Origin: Eumeta japonica | Lineage: Eukaryota > Arthropoda > Insecta > Lepidoptera > Psychidae | Assembly (NCBI GenBank): GCA_005406025.1 | Contig: BGZK01000996.1 | Location: 1 to 64,000, forward strand | Length of the DNA stretch: 64,000 nucleotides | Reading direction: 5' to 3' | Shown here: piece by piece, positions 10,501 through 21,100 of the stretch | Numbering within the stretch: the stretch's first letter is position 1 | Layout: every line of letters starts with the position of its first letter | Notes under the pieces: generated by a model | The model's database searches: none | What the model was told of the DNA's origin: nothing | The model's input: only the letters and a program-made list of their open reading frames with translations | Program-made: the position numbers and the translations under genes

Positions 10501-13341
10501 CAACGAATCGCAACTGCATCAAAATGTGATTTTCAAGAATATTTCGATTTAAAATTTTTCTACGATTTCTTACTTGGAAATCCATCGATTAAGATGGAAT
10601 TTTCAATAATAGAAGGATTTCATTTTTGTGCAGTACGAATGCTGCGGCTTGAACGGCCCAGACGATTACCTGGCGCTGGGCCACAACGTCAGCCTGTCCT
10701 GCTGCGCCCACGCATACACCGCCCGCAACGAGCGCGCGAGAGAATTACTCTACCGTTCCTGCATAAAGTATTGATTTTTTTTATGTATAAATGTTGTTGT
10801 TTTTGATTATAAATATGCCAGTGCTTGCCCGCGGCTTCCGTTACGTGAACGTCTAATAAACTTCTTTGTAATTTATAGTGAGCAATCTCTATGTGTATCG
10901 TGCTCCCAACCCGGTTGCGTTCTGTTCCGGACTCGTTCTAAATACGGATTGTGACTCCATTCTAGGAATTGATTCCCGTTGACTACTCCAGTGGAGGTTC
11001 CGTTCTCGATTTCGATTTCTATCACGCTGTCGAGGCTGTTATAACTTATGTGACTTAAATATAAAGATATCTCTTCAAAACTTATAGAAGCCTCATACAA
11101 ACTCTATGCCCTATTTCATCCGTTTAGGGTTGGATCTTTGAAAACCCTGAAATAAGGGGTCACTAGCGTATTGCCGGCTTTGTGAAAGAAATATTCGATA
11201 CTGGGGGACCGGTTAAAATTACAATAATATATCGAAAAATACTATTAATTAGATCTATATAATTAAAAATACTATTAACTAGTATCTGATTAATTAGAAT
11301 AATATGTCGAAAAATACATTATTGTAATCCTAATTATTACATTAGAAAATAGCAGAAAATTCTTAAAAAAAAATTAGGGAGTATTTTTAAAGATTAATAA
11401 TAATAAACATAAACGTTATTTACTGATACACAATTAACTTGAAAACATTGGTTTAGATATCACATATTACCAAAAATTTACGAATTTTTCTTTATAAAAG
11501 TTAACAGAAACTCTATGGCGATCTGTAACAATAAAACATTTAAAATTTCTAGATTGGAGGGCTATTACAAACGAGGATGCGAAGAGGAGATGCTGATCTC
11601 GGTCCAGGAAGCCAACGACTGTCTCCTGGGTGCCGCCGTGTTCGCCTTCTGGATAGAAGTACGCAATACAAATGTATCGTATTAAAATGTCTGTCTGTTT
11701 ATCTATCGGTTTATTGCAATAAAATTAGATTTGCTTTTATATGGCATTTGATAATAATAATACTCATTTAGGAATATAAAGAGTCTTGTGTCCGAATGTT
11801 TGATAGCAGTTTTTTTATGTAACTATTAATAACAAAGGGTAAATTTCGAAAAAAAAAGCATTTGTATACATAACAATATGTAGATATTGTTATTGCTTGA
11901 TTAGTTTTTGGTACCTTCCATATACCAAAAAAAAAATTTTTACTTTAATTAGTAAAAAATTTCATAGTTCCCCTACTATGTAAATTCTAACATTGTAAAA
12001 ATAAAAGCTTGTCACAGCGGAATTAGTTTTCGTCAGTAGCTCCACTCGTGTTTTAAATGTGATACAGGATTCATTCACGAAAGTAGAAAAGTTTACAGCG
12101 TAGCTGGTTAAAACGTAAACTGTACCATTCTTTATGCTGTGAAATCACATTTCTGTTTTATGTATTAATTTTTGTTTGATACGTGTTTAGGCAATCAAAC
12201 AGACACAGAAACAAGCATTGTCTGTCTACTTAAATGCAACTAGTAAACTAAGTCACATTTTCTTGATAACGTTAGTACATACGCATTTTATATATATTCA
12301 GTTTGTTCTCATGAAACATACTCAGTTCAAACGCATAAAAGACAGTCGACAATCTTCAAAACCACTATTTGCTTTAACATTTATAACTTGGAATACATTT
12401 TTCTTTCTCTGTGAATTGTGAAAAAAACAAAACGGTTAAATAAAATGATAAACAAAGAAAATGCATTGTTGGTTCTTCACTTTATTTTCTTCTATATTTC
12501 TCTTTTTATTCTTAGCTGTTTCGAATAATTTTCAGTGTCTGTTTTGGTTCTGTAAGTGGCAAAGCTTTCATAAAATTTTTGATTTGTAAAGAAATCACTC
12601 TGTGCGACGCCCGAATCATGCACAGGATAGACAAAGAACTCCACTTTTTTAAAAGTCAAAAGTGACTGTTTTATTCACGATGTGTTTGTGTGTTGCGTGC
12701 GTGTGTGCATGTGTGCGATATTCGCGAATAAAACAGTGTATGATGTAAGAAAAAGTAAGTGATTTCACGATCGTCTCTTCCGTTCTTTTTCGAGAACTTA
12801 AAATATAGAAATGGTTTTTTATGACCTATCTAATGATCCTCCATAGAAGAGAATAAAAAATCATCCTCTCTTTTCATGTAAGGGAAGTATCCTAAAAAAT
12901 TACTGCTTTCTGGTGGTTAACTTAGGAAGTATCAGTGACACTTCCTAAGTTAGCCACGGACAGAGACGGACGGACGGACATGGTAAAACTATAAGGATTG
13001 ACTTGATTGACTCCGAAACCCCAACAAGAGCAATATTTTGAGTACCCTAAACCGACAATTGGGTATGAAAAAAATGTAGGATGTCAGTAAAGCAAGAGTG
13101 ATATGTAAAAATATGTAAAAATTGTATTATTACATGCAAACTATGGTCTCTGCCAACTTACCCCTTTGCAAAATGGCGTGAGAATATATGTAAAAAAATA
13201 AACTATCTTAATTTGAAACTGTTGTTATTTTACTAATAAAAAAAAAATTACTTCCAGACGGCCAGTATGCTGTTGGCAATGTGGACGGCGAACAGTATCA
13301 AAAACCAAGTCAAGATCTACAAAGAGATAACTCGTTATTAA
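4441..13341 (+). CDS. tetraspanin gene A, six exons, 261 aa
   Basis: Joined coding exons: 4441-4515, 5977-6183, 6952-7131, 10634-10767, 11553-11658 and 13258-13341. All introns are GT-AG and phases agree (0,0,0,2,0). The product is a four-pass tetraspanin: TM1 about residues 15-40 with the conserved Asn (LLLCLNG), a small loop, TM2 ending in GCVGVLREN, TM3 (FLMTLIVLEFLVGIFVVV), a large loop with CCG at 157-159, SCC at 176-178, Cys197 and GC at 207-208, then TM4 with Glu234 and a short basic tail. The family organises membrane protein partners at the cell surface and in vesicles. Sites for N-glycosylation lie in KNVTG and HNVSL. The Pro of the usual PxSCC motif is replaced (VSLSCC). An in-frame TGA at 4435-4437 stops two codons upstream of the chosen ATG, which has good context (aaaaATGG). 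A second in-frame ATG lies at 4453. The poly(A) signal is at 13351. Gene B follows in tandem. Confidence 0.88.
4516..5976 (+). other. gene A intron 1
   Basis: About 1.46 kb of AT-rich sequence from gtaagt to cttcag. A gtctgtctgtctg run lies at about 5040. No second gene or RNA is evident. Confidence 0.7.
5977..6183 (+). CDS. gene A exon 2 (end of TM1, small loop, TM2)
   Basis: Acceptor gtcttcag, 69 codons in phase 0, donor gtaaga. It carries VISFSVIGIAAV (second half of TM1), a small extracellular loop and TM2 with GCGCVGVLREN, the tetraspanin TM2-to-intracellular-loop signature. The open frame extends upstream to an ATG at 5905, but that extension is hydrophilic intron sequence. Confidence 0.88.
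6952..7131 (+). CDS. gene A exon 3 (TM3 and start of large loop)
   Basis: Acceptor tttcttttacag, 60 codons in phase 0, donor gtaaag. TM3 holds the conserved Glu (VLEFLV). The loop portion ends MLWDNLQTT, the tetraspanin W-D-x-x-Q helix that precedes the CCG motif. One N-glycosylation sequon (NVT). Confidence 0.88.
7171..7385 (+). repeat. dispersed repeat tail in gene A intron 3
   Basis: Begins tagctagctgacccgcccg...cttcgctgggtaa and ends in tttcattatatatacatagatga. It belongs to the same GC-rich-headed family seen at 643, 16732, 23193 and 53223. The stretch ending 'ttagtagtttttacgtgattggcg' is typical of lepidopteran element 3' ends. Confidence 0.55.
7386..9100. other. gene A intron 3, unique AT-rich part
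   Basis: No exon or repeat that I can name apart from a decayed 'aaggattccg...cgtaaccctaa' piece at about 8176-8216 that resembles the repeat at 41150-41205. The 85-codon open frame at 7850-8107 has no recognisable features. Confidence 0.4.
9101..9143. repeat. perfect 19-bp hairpin, 5-base loop
   Basis: tgaaataaaccctatgaag (9101-9119), loop tctat, and its exact reverse complement at 9125-9143. It lies in gene A intron 3. Such perfection in otherwise decayed DNA suggests a recent origin or a fold-back insertion. Confidence 0.7.
9330..9665 (+). pseudogene. decayed LINE reverse-transcriptase fragment
   Basis: Frames with stops read pieces such as FSLLNVKHGFDTIS, then ITILQRGHHTS, then a KEIGITTRASPLVRENL-like end. 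They run parallel to the better kept copy at 19447-19650 (FSLSNVKYGFGTIL, LQEGPNIS). This corresponds to the region after the catalytic palm of a jockey-type LINE reverse transcriptase ('FLGITLD..LQWGPHI'). Many stops and shifts. Confidence 0.5.
9773..9802. repeat. imperfect GT microsatellite
   Basis: tgtgtgtgtgtctgtgtgtgtg tract inside gene A intron 3. Confidence 0.7.
10050..10106. repeat. perfect 25-bp hairpin, 7-base loop
   Basis: The arm aactgaatattatgcttttt continuing to 10074 is repeated exactly in reverse complement at 10082-10105, with one further pair at 10050/10106. The loop is tatattg. It lies directly next to the LINE-derived tail that starts at about 10119. Confidence 0.75.
10115..10345 (-). 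repeat. LINE 3'-end / SINE-like tail, antisense
   Basis: Contains gccgcccatggacactcgcg followed by text ending 'ctcactcactggacgaaata ... ctgtgaggatgtggtat'. Related copies lie at 14740-15060, 15131-15412 and 38990-39180. On the minus strand the motif corresponds to the '..GVASVHGR' end that follows the reverse transcriptase of the LINE at 33930-34460. Confidence 0.6.
10346..10633. other. gene A intron 3, 3' end
   Basis: AT-rich, leading to the acceptor at 10631-10633; nothing else seen. Confidence 0.5.
10634..10767 (+). CDS. gene A exon 4 (CCG and SCC part of large loop)
   Basis: Acceptor tttttgtgcag, then YECCGLNGPDDY, a sequon NVS, LSCC and SCIK. The exon ends in phase 2 at a weak donor (gtattg). 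The split Lys codon is completed by the first base of exon 5. The GC-rich codon use stands out from the AT-rich introns. Confidence 0.85.
10768..11552 (+). other. gene A intron 4
   Basis: Contains two repeat scraps: a gcccgcggcttccgt piece at about 10827 and 'ggggtcactagcgtattgcc' at about 11157, the latter part of the same antisense LINE-tail family as 14740. No exon between. Confidence 0.6.
11553..11658 (+). CDS. gene A exon 5 (end of large loop, first part of TM4)
   Basis: Acceptor aaatttctag, one base completing Lys199, then LEGYYKRGCEEEM with the conserved GC of the large loop, and TM4 up to AFWIE with the conserved Glu. Donor gtacgc. In genes B and C the equivalents of exons 4 and 5 are a single exon. 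Confidence 0.85.
11659..13257 (+). other. gene A intron 5
   Basis: AT-rich. It holds an 18-bp hairpin with one mismatch (12913-12930 against 12940-12957, gtggttaacttaggaagt) next to a cggacggacggacatgg block like the repeat at 41140. A GT-rich stretch lies at about 12681-12718. Confidence 0.6.
13258..13341 (+). CDS. gene A exon 6 (end of TM4 and tail)
   Basis: Acceptor attacttccag, then TASMLLAMWTANSIK, a short basic tail and TAA at 13339-13341. The TM4 boundary right after the Glu matches the last exons of genes B and C. Confidence 0.85.
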   Translation, partial: TASMLLAMWTANSIKNQVKIYKEITRY

Positions 13342-13350
13342 ATTGTGTTA

Positions 13351-13356
13351 AATAAA
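13351..13356 (+). terminator. poly(A) signal of gene A
   Basis: AATAAA ten bases after the TAA of gene A, followed by overlapping AATAAA copies. A 3' UTR this short is common in compact insect genes. Confidence 0.6.
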
Positions 13357-14730
13357 ATAAATAACGCTGAATTTCGTGTGTAGTCCTTTTTATCTGTCCC
13401 CTGAATGAATTACATTACACTCTAGTCCAAAAGTTTTTATATTCTACGATTCTACTCTAATGTACTTTTTAAAATTTTATAATGTTTGGTTTTGAAAAAT
13501 ACAATATATGCTCACTTGATTTTGTATTCTTCACATAATAACTGAATACAAATCTTGAATAGTCATATTTAATAGGTTTGCTTGCATCACAAGCCACGCT
13601 TTAAGGAAGAAAAATAATTCGTTAATAAATTTGTAATCCATACTGATTATTATAAATTCGAAAAAAATCTGTCTGTCTGTAACGTTTTTACGGATAAATC
13701 ATTATACTGGTTATAATTAAAGTTGTACAGATAGCTTGAACCCCGGAAATAAACATAGGCTACTTAAAAAAAACAAAGATAAATCTGCTTCTAAGTTGTA
13801 TAGTATGTGTTTACTAAGACGGCATAGTGATGGATGCGTGCTTTTGTCAAAGCTTCTCCACTCATGTCGCTTGGGATGAAGACCAGGACGGCATCTAGGA
13901 TATGGAAGTTCAATAAATTTATTCTAAGTTCAAGTAGTTGAAGTCAAGGAAAAAAGTGCACAAAAACAAATAAGCAACTCCAATATATTAACATGTTTTC
14001 TCTTCAATTTGTCAGACCAACATGTTAAAGATTAGAAATGCCTTTTCCAACAAATCCATTACATATCGTTAATTTAATGTTGAAATTCCATTTACATTAA
14101 AATGTAAAACGCTGTATTGGAGCCAAATGAATAAATATAATATTCCATCAGATTTTTAAGGTCTTTAATTTTTTTTGGATTCAGTTTAGTTTACTGCGAC
14201 ACTATAGTTTTTGCGTTAGAATCTTTAAAATTTGAAAACAAAGTTCGCTTTGAATTGAATGTTATCCGTTTTTCTTGTAAATATGAGGAAAACAAAGGAT
14301 CACTGTAATCGATCGAAAGCCACAAAGAACATTGCAAAACTTTCATATTAATGAACTGACAGGTAATGCAGGGACATTAACCGTGCTGTGGGTAAGCGAA
14401 CACCTGTATTCCCACGACATTGTTATGGGGCACGTTGTCACAGCGGAGAGGGTAGCGTAGAGAGATTTACTGAAGAAAAGCGCTTGATTTTGACGTTATG
14501 TTTTTCATTTTAGAATACATTATAGCCGTTACTTTTTTCTGACGATGCGTACTCAATGACAGATTAAGAATATAGCAGCTGTAGTAGTTAAGCAATTGAG
14601 TTTATGTTTCGTTACATTTTTAGGTAAAGGTAATTCATGAACTGAGTTGTACTTTCTAAACACTCGTTTTGCAACAAACAATTAAAAGAAGTAAGGATTT
14701 ATTTTTATGATTATTTTTTTCAGAAATATT
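13357..14730. other. intergenic between genes A and B, left part
   Basis: AT-rich with scraps of dispersed repeat (gtctgtctgtaacg at about 13670; tagtgatggatgcgtg at about 13829). No gene supported. Confidence 0.4.
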
Positions 14731-15060
14731 GCTCGCCGTCGCCCATGGACATACGTAGCTCCAAGGGGTCGCTAGTATATTGCCAGCTTTTTAGAAAGGA
14801 ATAGACTCTCTTCTTGAAGGTCTTTTTATCATAGCTAATAGGGAACATCGCTGATAGCAGATCATTCTAAAGTTTTTCCGTAAGTGAAAGAAAATCGAGC
14901 ATGAAGCGAACTGTGGGAGAGCAACGTATATCATGATGTTGATGATGGTATTTCCAGCGAGCTGAGTGACGGAATTCAGCGTTAGGAATAAGGTTAAACA
15001 ATTCAGTAAATCCCACAGAGCGTGCAATAAGAAATGTAGAATTTCGGTGCAAATGTATAT
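14731..15060 (-). pseudogene. LINE 3' end, antisense, reverse-transcriptase C-terminus
   Basis: On the minus strand a frame reads GFTELFNLIPNAEFRHSARW, later a frame with NDLLSAMFP and FKKRVYSFLKSWQ, then the 'ccatgggcgac' tail. The same order appears at 33930-34460 (EYCFHPWAG, HHLDG, LCNDLPSSIYP). This is the C-terminal domain of a CR1/L2-like LINE common in Lepidoptera. Frameshifts are present. Confidence 0.65.
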
Positions 15061-15130
15061 TTTACCAAAATTCCCTTTTCCGTTTTTCCTTTAAGGTTAT
15101 ATATTTTTATATACCTTTAAAGAGAAAATG

Positions 15131-15412
15131 AAAATGCAAACCCCCAGTGAGGAGGTGATTACCGCCACACGTGCTTGTACATTCGCAACCCTACAGGACT
15201 TACTAGTGTTTTGTCAGCGTTTTAGAAAGGAATGGAATATTTGATGAAGAAGAGAGTGGGCCACTAGTACTTTTAGCAAGATATAGAACATGTGATGGAG
15301 TGGGAAGTAAGCCACAGGAACTCTCGCTCACTTGACGAAATAAAACAGAGGAAGCTGCTAATTCTCGTCTGTATTCTGTAAGAGTTTGGTATCCTTCCGC
15401 TCAAGGTATTCT
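15131..15412 (-). repeat. second antisense LINE tail
   Basis: Parallel to 10115-10345 over its length: 'gaagagagtgggccactagt', 'ctcgctcacttgacgaaata', 'tctgtattctgtaagagtttggtat'. It lies about 70 bases after the copy at 14731-15060, so two insertions or a rearranged pair. Confidence 0.6.
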
Positions 15413-16725
15413 AGGTAAAACGGTGAAAGCAATACTTTGGATATGGTTGGACTTGTGCCTTATAAAGTAAAAGGCAATGATGATTCGTCTTTTGTCGAAT
15501 TCGTCACACTGGTCATTTATCAATTGGTGGGTAATAATGGATTCTATTACTTTGGAGAACATGAAGATAATTACTATTAGTCTGCATTTGGTTAGATCTG
15601 AACACTCACCTTTTTAGGTTCATCCTTCATTAAAAGCGTGTATAACTATACCGAAAGAATATTAGCAACGAAATGGGCGTGTTAAAACCCGTGTCAATTT
15701 CAGAGCCCACAGTTAAGCACGATGGAAGGTATTCCGTCAGAATTCCTTGACTTGTGGATATCAAGGGACAAAATACTTTACGAATGGATACTTGTGTAAA
15801 ACGAAGACGAATATGCGGCACAAAAGTCCCATAACGGACATTACACTGTGGTTATTTTTAAGATTCCTTAACTAAAGATTTAAAACAAAGTTATAATCAA
15901 CATTATGTTCGTCCGTCGATCCTTTATATTATATTCAAATTCAAATTCAAAATATCTTTATTTCATAGGTTACAAAATAACAATTGAAATACGTCATAAT
16001 TTTTTGCGAATTTACACTTTACCGCTCGTTCGGAAGGCAGTTTTATGTTATGAGTTATAGTCTAATCACTCATTCAATACTCAATTACTTATTGCTTCTG
16101 ATGAAATTAGGTAGGCAGTAGACTATCATACAATTACGTAATGGCAATGCACTAATAACTTCTGTGGGATTACAGATTTTCATGGGCGACAGTGATGATT
16201 TACTCTTTGGTGGCTCGCATGCTCGTTTTTTGCCTAAAAATTCTATATAATGAAAATGAAATTACGAAAAAAGCTATTTTTATATACAATTTTTGTTTTT
16301 TATAATATATATAAAATAAGTTTTTTTTTCTAGATCTTCATATTTGAGAAGTTCTTTGCAATATTTAAAAACTATTAATGGACTTTTATATTCACGTATG
16401 CATTTTACGACTTAGCTTTAGCTGCTTGCAAATACGTTAGTTTTTAGTCCCTTATTTACAATTTTTTAAGAGTGTGTTTTAAAAACTACACAAAATAACA
16501 ATATTAGAACTTTCTAAATATATTCACAGATTTTTTTTTAATATTTGAAGTAAAACTTCTTTAAGTGCGACTTGAGAGTAACTGATATCTTTTTTCGGAT
16601 AAAAATGATGTTCAGTCGAAAATCTATATAAATAAATCACGATGTTATCGGCAAATCAAAAATATTCAAATCAGAAAATATAAAAGTGACCGGCATTCGA
16701 AAATAATGACTTCTTAATATGTCTT
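15413..16725. other. intergenic, AT-rich
   Basis: No gene, RNA or clear repeat except 'attcaaattcaaattcaaaa' at about 15934-15953, a run often found at lepidopteran repeat ends. Confidence 0.35.
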
Positions 16726-17035
16726 CTTAACAACTAGCTGTGCAAGCGGCTCCACCCGGGTAGGCATAGAAGGGATTCCTTCACTTGATCGTCAATGTAC
16801 TTGATTTAAATAGCATATCTATTTAATAATATTTATTAATTATTATCTATATTAATTAATAATTAACTGTCTTTGTAGCTCCACCCAGGTAGACGTAAAA
16901 TTAATTTCTTATTTTTTTTTATCTTGTGATTTTTTCTATACGCTGTATGTGAATAAGCTTTTAATATAATATGTCAATAATAACCATTACATTAACAACT
17001 AACTGTGTTCGCCTCTCCGCCCGGGTGAACTCCAT
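16726..17035. repeat. three-copy array of about 130-bp units
   Basis: The heads aactagctgtgcaagcggct (16732), aactgtctttgtagctccac (16864) and aactaactgtgttcgcctct (16998) each lead into 'ccacccgggtaggc'-like text and follow a taa-rich run. The spacing of 132-134 bases indicates a tandem array of decayed dispersed-repeat heads. Confidence 0.5.
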
Positions 17036-18057
17036 TTTTAACAATCTTTATTACTAAATTCTGACATGACACTAATTTTTATTTTAATAGTAATGTCTGC
17101 CACAACACAACATAGAAATAAGTTATACGTATTCATGTTTTTTTTAGTAAGATTTCTAAATCTCTACAATTTTTAGTTCACAATAGAAACAGTCTGACCA
17201 CCGGCGCGTTTGTACACGCAAGTGTCAATTTCGGTGCAATAGCATACGTTTGTGCATATGTTTGTGCCGATATTATTTTAAATTAACTTTTCGACATTCA
17301 CTCCTTGTGAATTTAATCTAAATTTCCATTTGAACTTAAGTTGTGTCGTTTCACTTTGTTTCTTTCAATGGTACGGAGATCTTAATGCTGGAGTTCGTCT
17401 CCCGCAGTGCTGCTTTTTATTGTTGTATGTGTTTTAGAAAATTTCTTCTTAGAAATCGAGAACATTTTCCAGTCTACTGAGGCCCTTCGCTGGTTGAGGT
17501 GACTCTACCATGAAATACGGTGACTATATCATATAGTGAATAATGCAATTCTTGCTCAGAAAAACACACTTTCAAAAGTATTGTAATTTCAGTTCATTTC
17601 TCTGGAAATAGCCTTCGATACTTTCATTCTATTCAAATACAACCCATGAGATTGTGATTGCAGAGGATAGATTTTGGTCTAAAAGCAGTACGAATGTTAC
17701 AACACGATGTGATTCTGATGTACGGCTTCCCGGTGTTTCCTTCTGCAGCACTCAAGTCAATGGGCCGAGGGGTTCTATTCTCAATTCGTAAACCGACATG
17801 GGTCATCTGCAGGACCGAAGTCACGAACTTTTCATATCTTAATAAAGCGACACTTCATTCGTGACCCGGTTTCAATATATTGATCTAGTCATTTTCTGTA
17901 CATACAAAGCGTACGTTTCCGCTGTCCGCTAACCTTTAGCCGCCTATCTTAATCGAGGGCCGCGTGCTTATAGATCGATACTTCACGTGTCACCTCATTG
18001 TCTTTCCGCCCACGGGTCGAGCTGGTCACTTCGCGCTCCGTCGCCGTCGTCTTTGAA
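17036..18057. other. upstream region of gene B
   Basis: Base composition becomes GC-richer from about 17900 to 18055, as expected for a promoter and 5' UTR. An E-box palindrome CACGTG lies at 17984-17989. The transcription start cannot be fixed from the sequence. Two overlapping open frames at 17633-17864 show no known features. Confidence 0.4.
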
Positions 18058-18063
18058 TAAATT

Positions 18064-18126
18064 ATGAAGCCGCGCGGCATTCGTTGTATGAAGTTTTTTC
18101 TCACGCTCTCCAACATTTTGTGTATT
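18064..18126 (+). CDS. gene B exon 1
   Basis: 21 codons, MKPRGIRCMKFFLTLSNILC plus Ile, ending at donor gtgagt. Same length and landmarks as gene A exon 1 counted from its second ATG. Confidence 0.85.
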
Positions 18127-21100
18127 GTGAGTAACGTTTCCAATATTTATTCTTCGTAAGCGGTCACTTTTTCTATCGTTTTTTTCCCATAATACGAGTC
18201 TCAATGCACTGCTTTTTCTTTGTTTGCATCGAAATTTTTCAATAGTGACAAATAATAATTTATTTCGTCTTCCTGTTTTTTTTTATTATTTTATATTGGT
18301 TCTTCTGTACTCCACCTCCTTTCAAAATTTGAATATTTCGTTTTCATTTTCAGTTTTATTTTGGTATTTTTCATATTTAATTTCTAGATAAGTAGGCCTT
18401 TAGAAAAATCTAAATGGTAAAATTATTTGAATTTTTCTGTTTCGATTTAGTTAAGAATTTATGGCGACATTTGTTTTTCAGATATTCGGGTTAGTGCTAG
18501 TGGCAGTATGTGTAATGAATATGCGAGGCCGTAAGGATAATCCTGAGTCGAGTGTGTCGCGAGGAACAATATCATTTCTTCTAGCCCTGGGATTCTGTTT
18601 GATAATTACTGCTGTGATAGGATGCGTGGGCGCACTGCGAGAGAATACCAAAGTGCTTTATATTGTAAGTATATATTTAGACCTTTTTTTAAATAACATT
18701 TATTAGTTTTCGTTGAGATACAACACTGAGAAACTTTATCTAGATCTGGTGCAAGATGAACAGTAAATAGATTTTGTTACTACAGTTATTTAACTCGGGC
18801 AATGTCTCATCGCCGGCTACAGATCTGCTTGAAGTCTCTTCCATGTTTTAGATCATAGTTCCATGCCGGTTCCATATAGGTATTAACTTTTAATGTCTTT
18901 GAATGTTCTGTAGTGAACTTTTTCCGGCATGCGAGTTTCATATTGATGCTTTAATTTGCGTGTGAATAAAAAAATATATTTATAATATGTAATATCAATT
19001 AATATTTGTTATCAAACATAATCAAATGTAACGATAATATTACTTTTAACAATTAATGATGGTTAAATAATGCGTTTGGAGAATAAAGTTAATTAATCTA
19101 TTTACAGAAGGTAACATTAGTAACCATACTAGGGTTTGCGGGATTCACGAACCCCATTGGCTTGCAAATTGTTAGTGACCATTTTTATTGGTCCACGCCT
19201 TTGAGGATCATTTAGACCTACGTACGAAGTGTATGGTCAGAGAAATACAATCGACTGCAGCGCACTCTGCGGGAGGAACGAAAAGATTATCGAGACACCT
19301 CTTATTAAATGCAGTAGTACATTTGGGGAAATTTTGTGCGGAACTTCAGTATAATTATCAATATTATCGGAATTGGGCACAATGTTTGATATTAATGTAT
19401 TTTAAAGTATCTCTAAGGTGAAGAACAGTTTACAGCAAATAAGCTAATGCTCAATGAAATTAAAACAAAATATATAGAATTCTCACTTTCAAATGTAAAA
19501 TATGGATTCGGAACTATTTTAGTACTAAACGAAGAATTGGAGTTTGGTAATGCTACTGTATTACTGGGAATTACTCTAAATAACAGACTTCAAGAGGGTC
19601 CTAATATCAGTAACTCGGTGAAAAGGCTTGGCTTCGCCGCCTATAACTTTAAGAATATTTTGATGAATTTTATAAAACTTTATCTTCTGCAATATCGAAC
19701 TTATTTATTTTAGACAAACTATTTTATATATTATATAAGCCACAACGCTAAGTTTTTGGTTCAGTTTACGACAAAATATTATATAGGTAATTGTTATTTA
19801 TTTTAACTCTTTCACCAAGAATAAAGAGCATTTTGTTATTTATCACTCTGATTCCAAAAAAAGATCCAGAAGAAATATTATCGTCGTTATTATTCGAGAA
19901 AAACCACTTGTTTCATAAAATTTGTTGTGTCTGATGAAAAATATAACATTCAATCAACTGTAAAATGCGGGTTAATTGGTGATTTAATTGTCAGAGATTA
20001 AATGAAAATGATTATAGATTGAAGTGCAAATAATTAAACTGTCGAGGCTCCAGTGAAAATAGGAGCAAGACATAATTATTGCATTTTGAAAATTAAAATA
20101 AAACCAGTGTTTATTTATGGTTGTGTTCTAGAAATATAATTATTCGTTAATAATAAGAATAAAAAACTATGATCAATGTTTCACTATAAAGGACACTGGA
20201 CGATGCTAATGTCGTGCACATAGCGAATAGCGGCCCAGCGTGCTGCTGAAGCTCTTTATAGTCCAGTGTAAGTTGTTGACGCGTGCTTTTGATAGTGATT
20301 AATGGACAAACAGACTCGATTTTCAGTAAAACGTCTATCGATTCTGCTTGCTAATTAGATTATCTTAACAGTTTATGAGTGAGCGCGCATTGCTTACGCT
20401 CTCGTTAATAAATCAAACGATTCGTTCAAGATCTAATACTGTTTATGTAAAGCGTTGAATATATCTGACCATATGTAATCATTACATATAATAATACGCT
20501 AAGGTTAAGACGTTTGCTACCCTTTTTAGAAAAAAACTCACAATTACTCCACATAAATTTTATATCATTTCATAGATAAATGCTTGCCTTACCGGCATCA
20601 AGAACTAAAAAAATTATTATTGCTTTTGTTGTTGTAAATAAATTAATTATTAAAATTACATACTTGCTGCCATCTGACCAACGACTTTAATTTTGAAACA
20701 ACGTCAATATGATTAACGGTAGGTAAATTTTTCCTTCAAATCTTTCTTCGCTCTGTCATCTGAGCTTCATAATGTAATATAACAAAAAAAGAACGTTACA
20801 AATAGTGTCCAAAATTAGAAACGAATTGAATACCTGCAATAATACCATGCAACATTGATTTATTCAATTGAATCGAAAATTTATTTACATAATAATTACA
20901 AAAACGATAAAATAAAATACTTAGGCGACAAACACTAGAATATATATATGTATATACACATACTTAAAATATTATTTATGAAGACGTTTTGTAGTAAAAA
21001 GGAACTAAAACTAATATTTACAGTAATTGTGTAAACTGATAATTATTATACATAATTTGTGCGAATTTTTCGCACAGGATACGTCTAGTTTATAAATATT

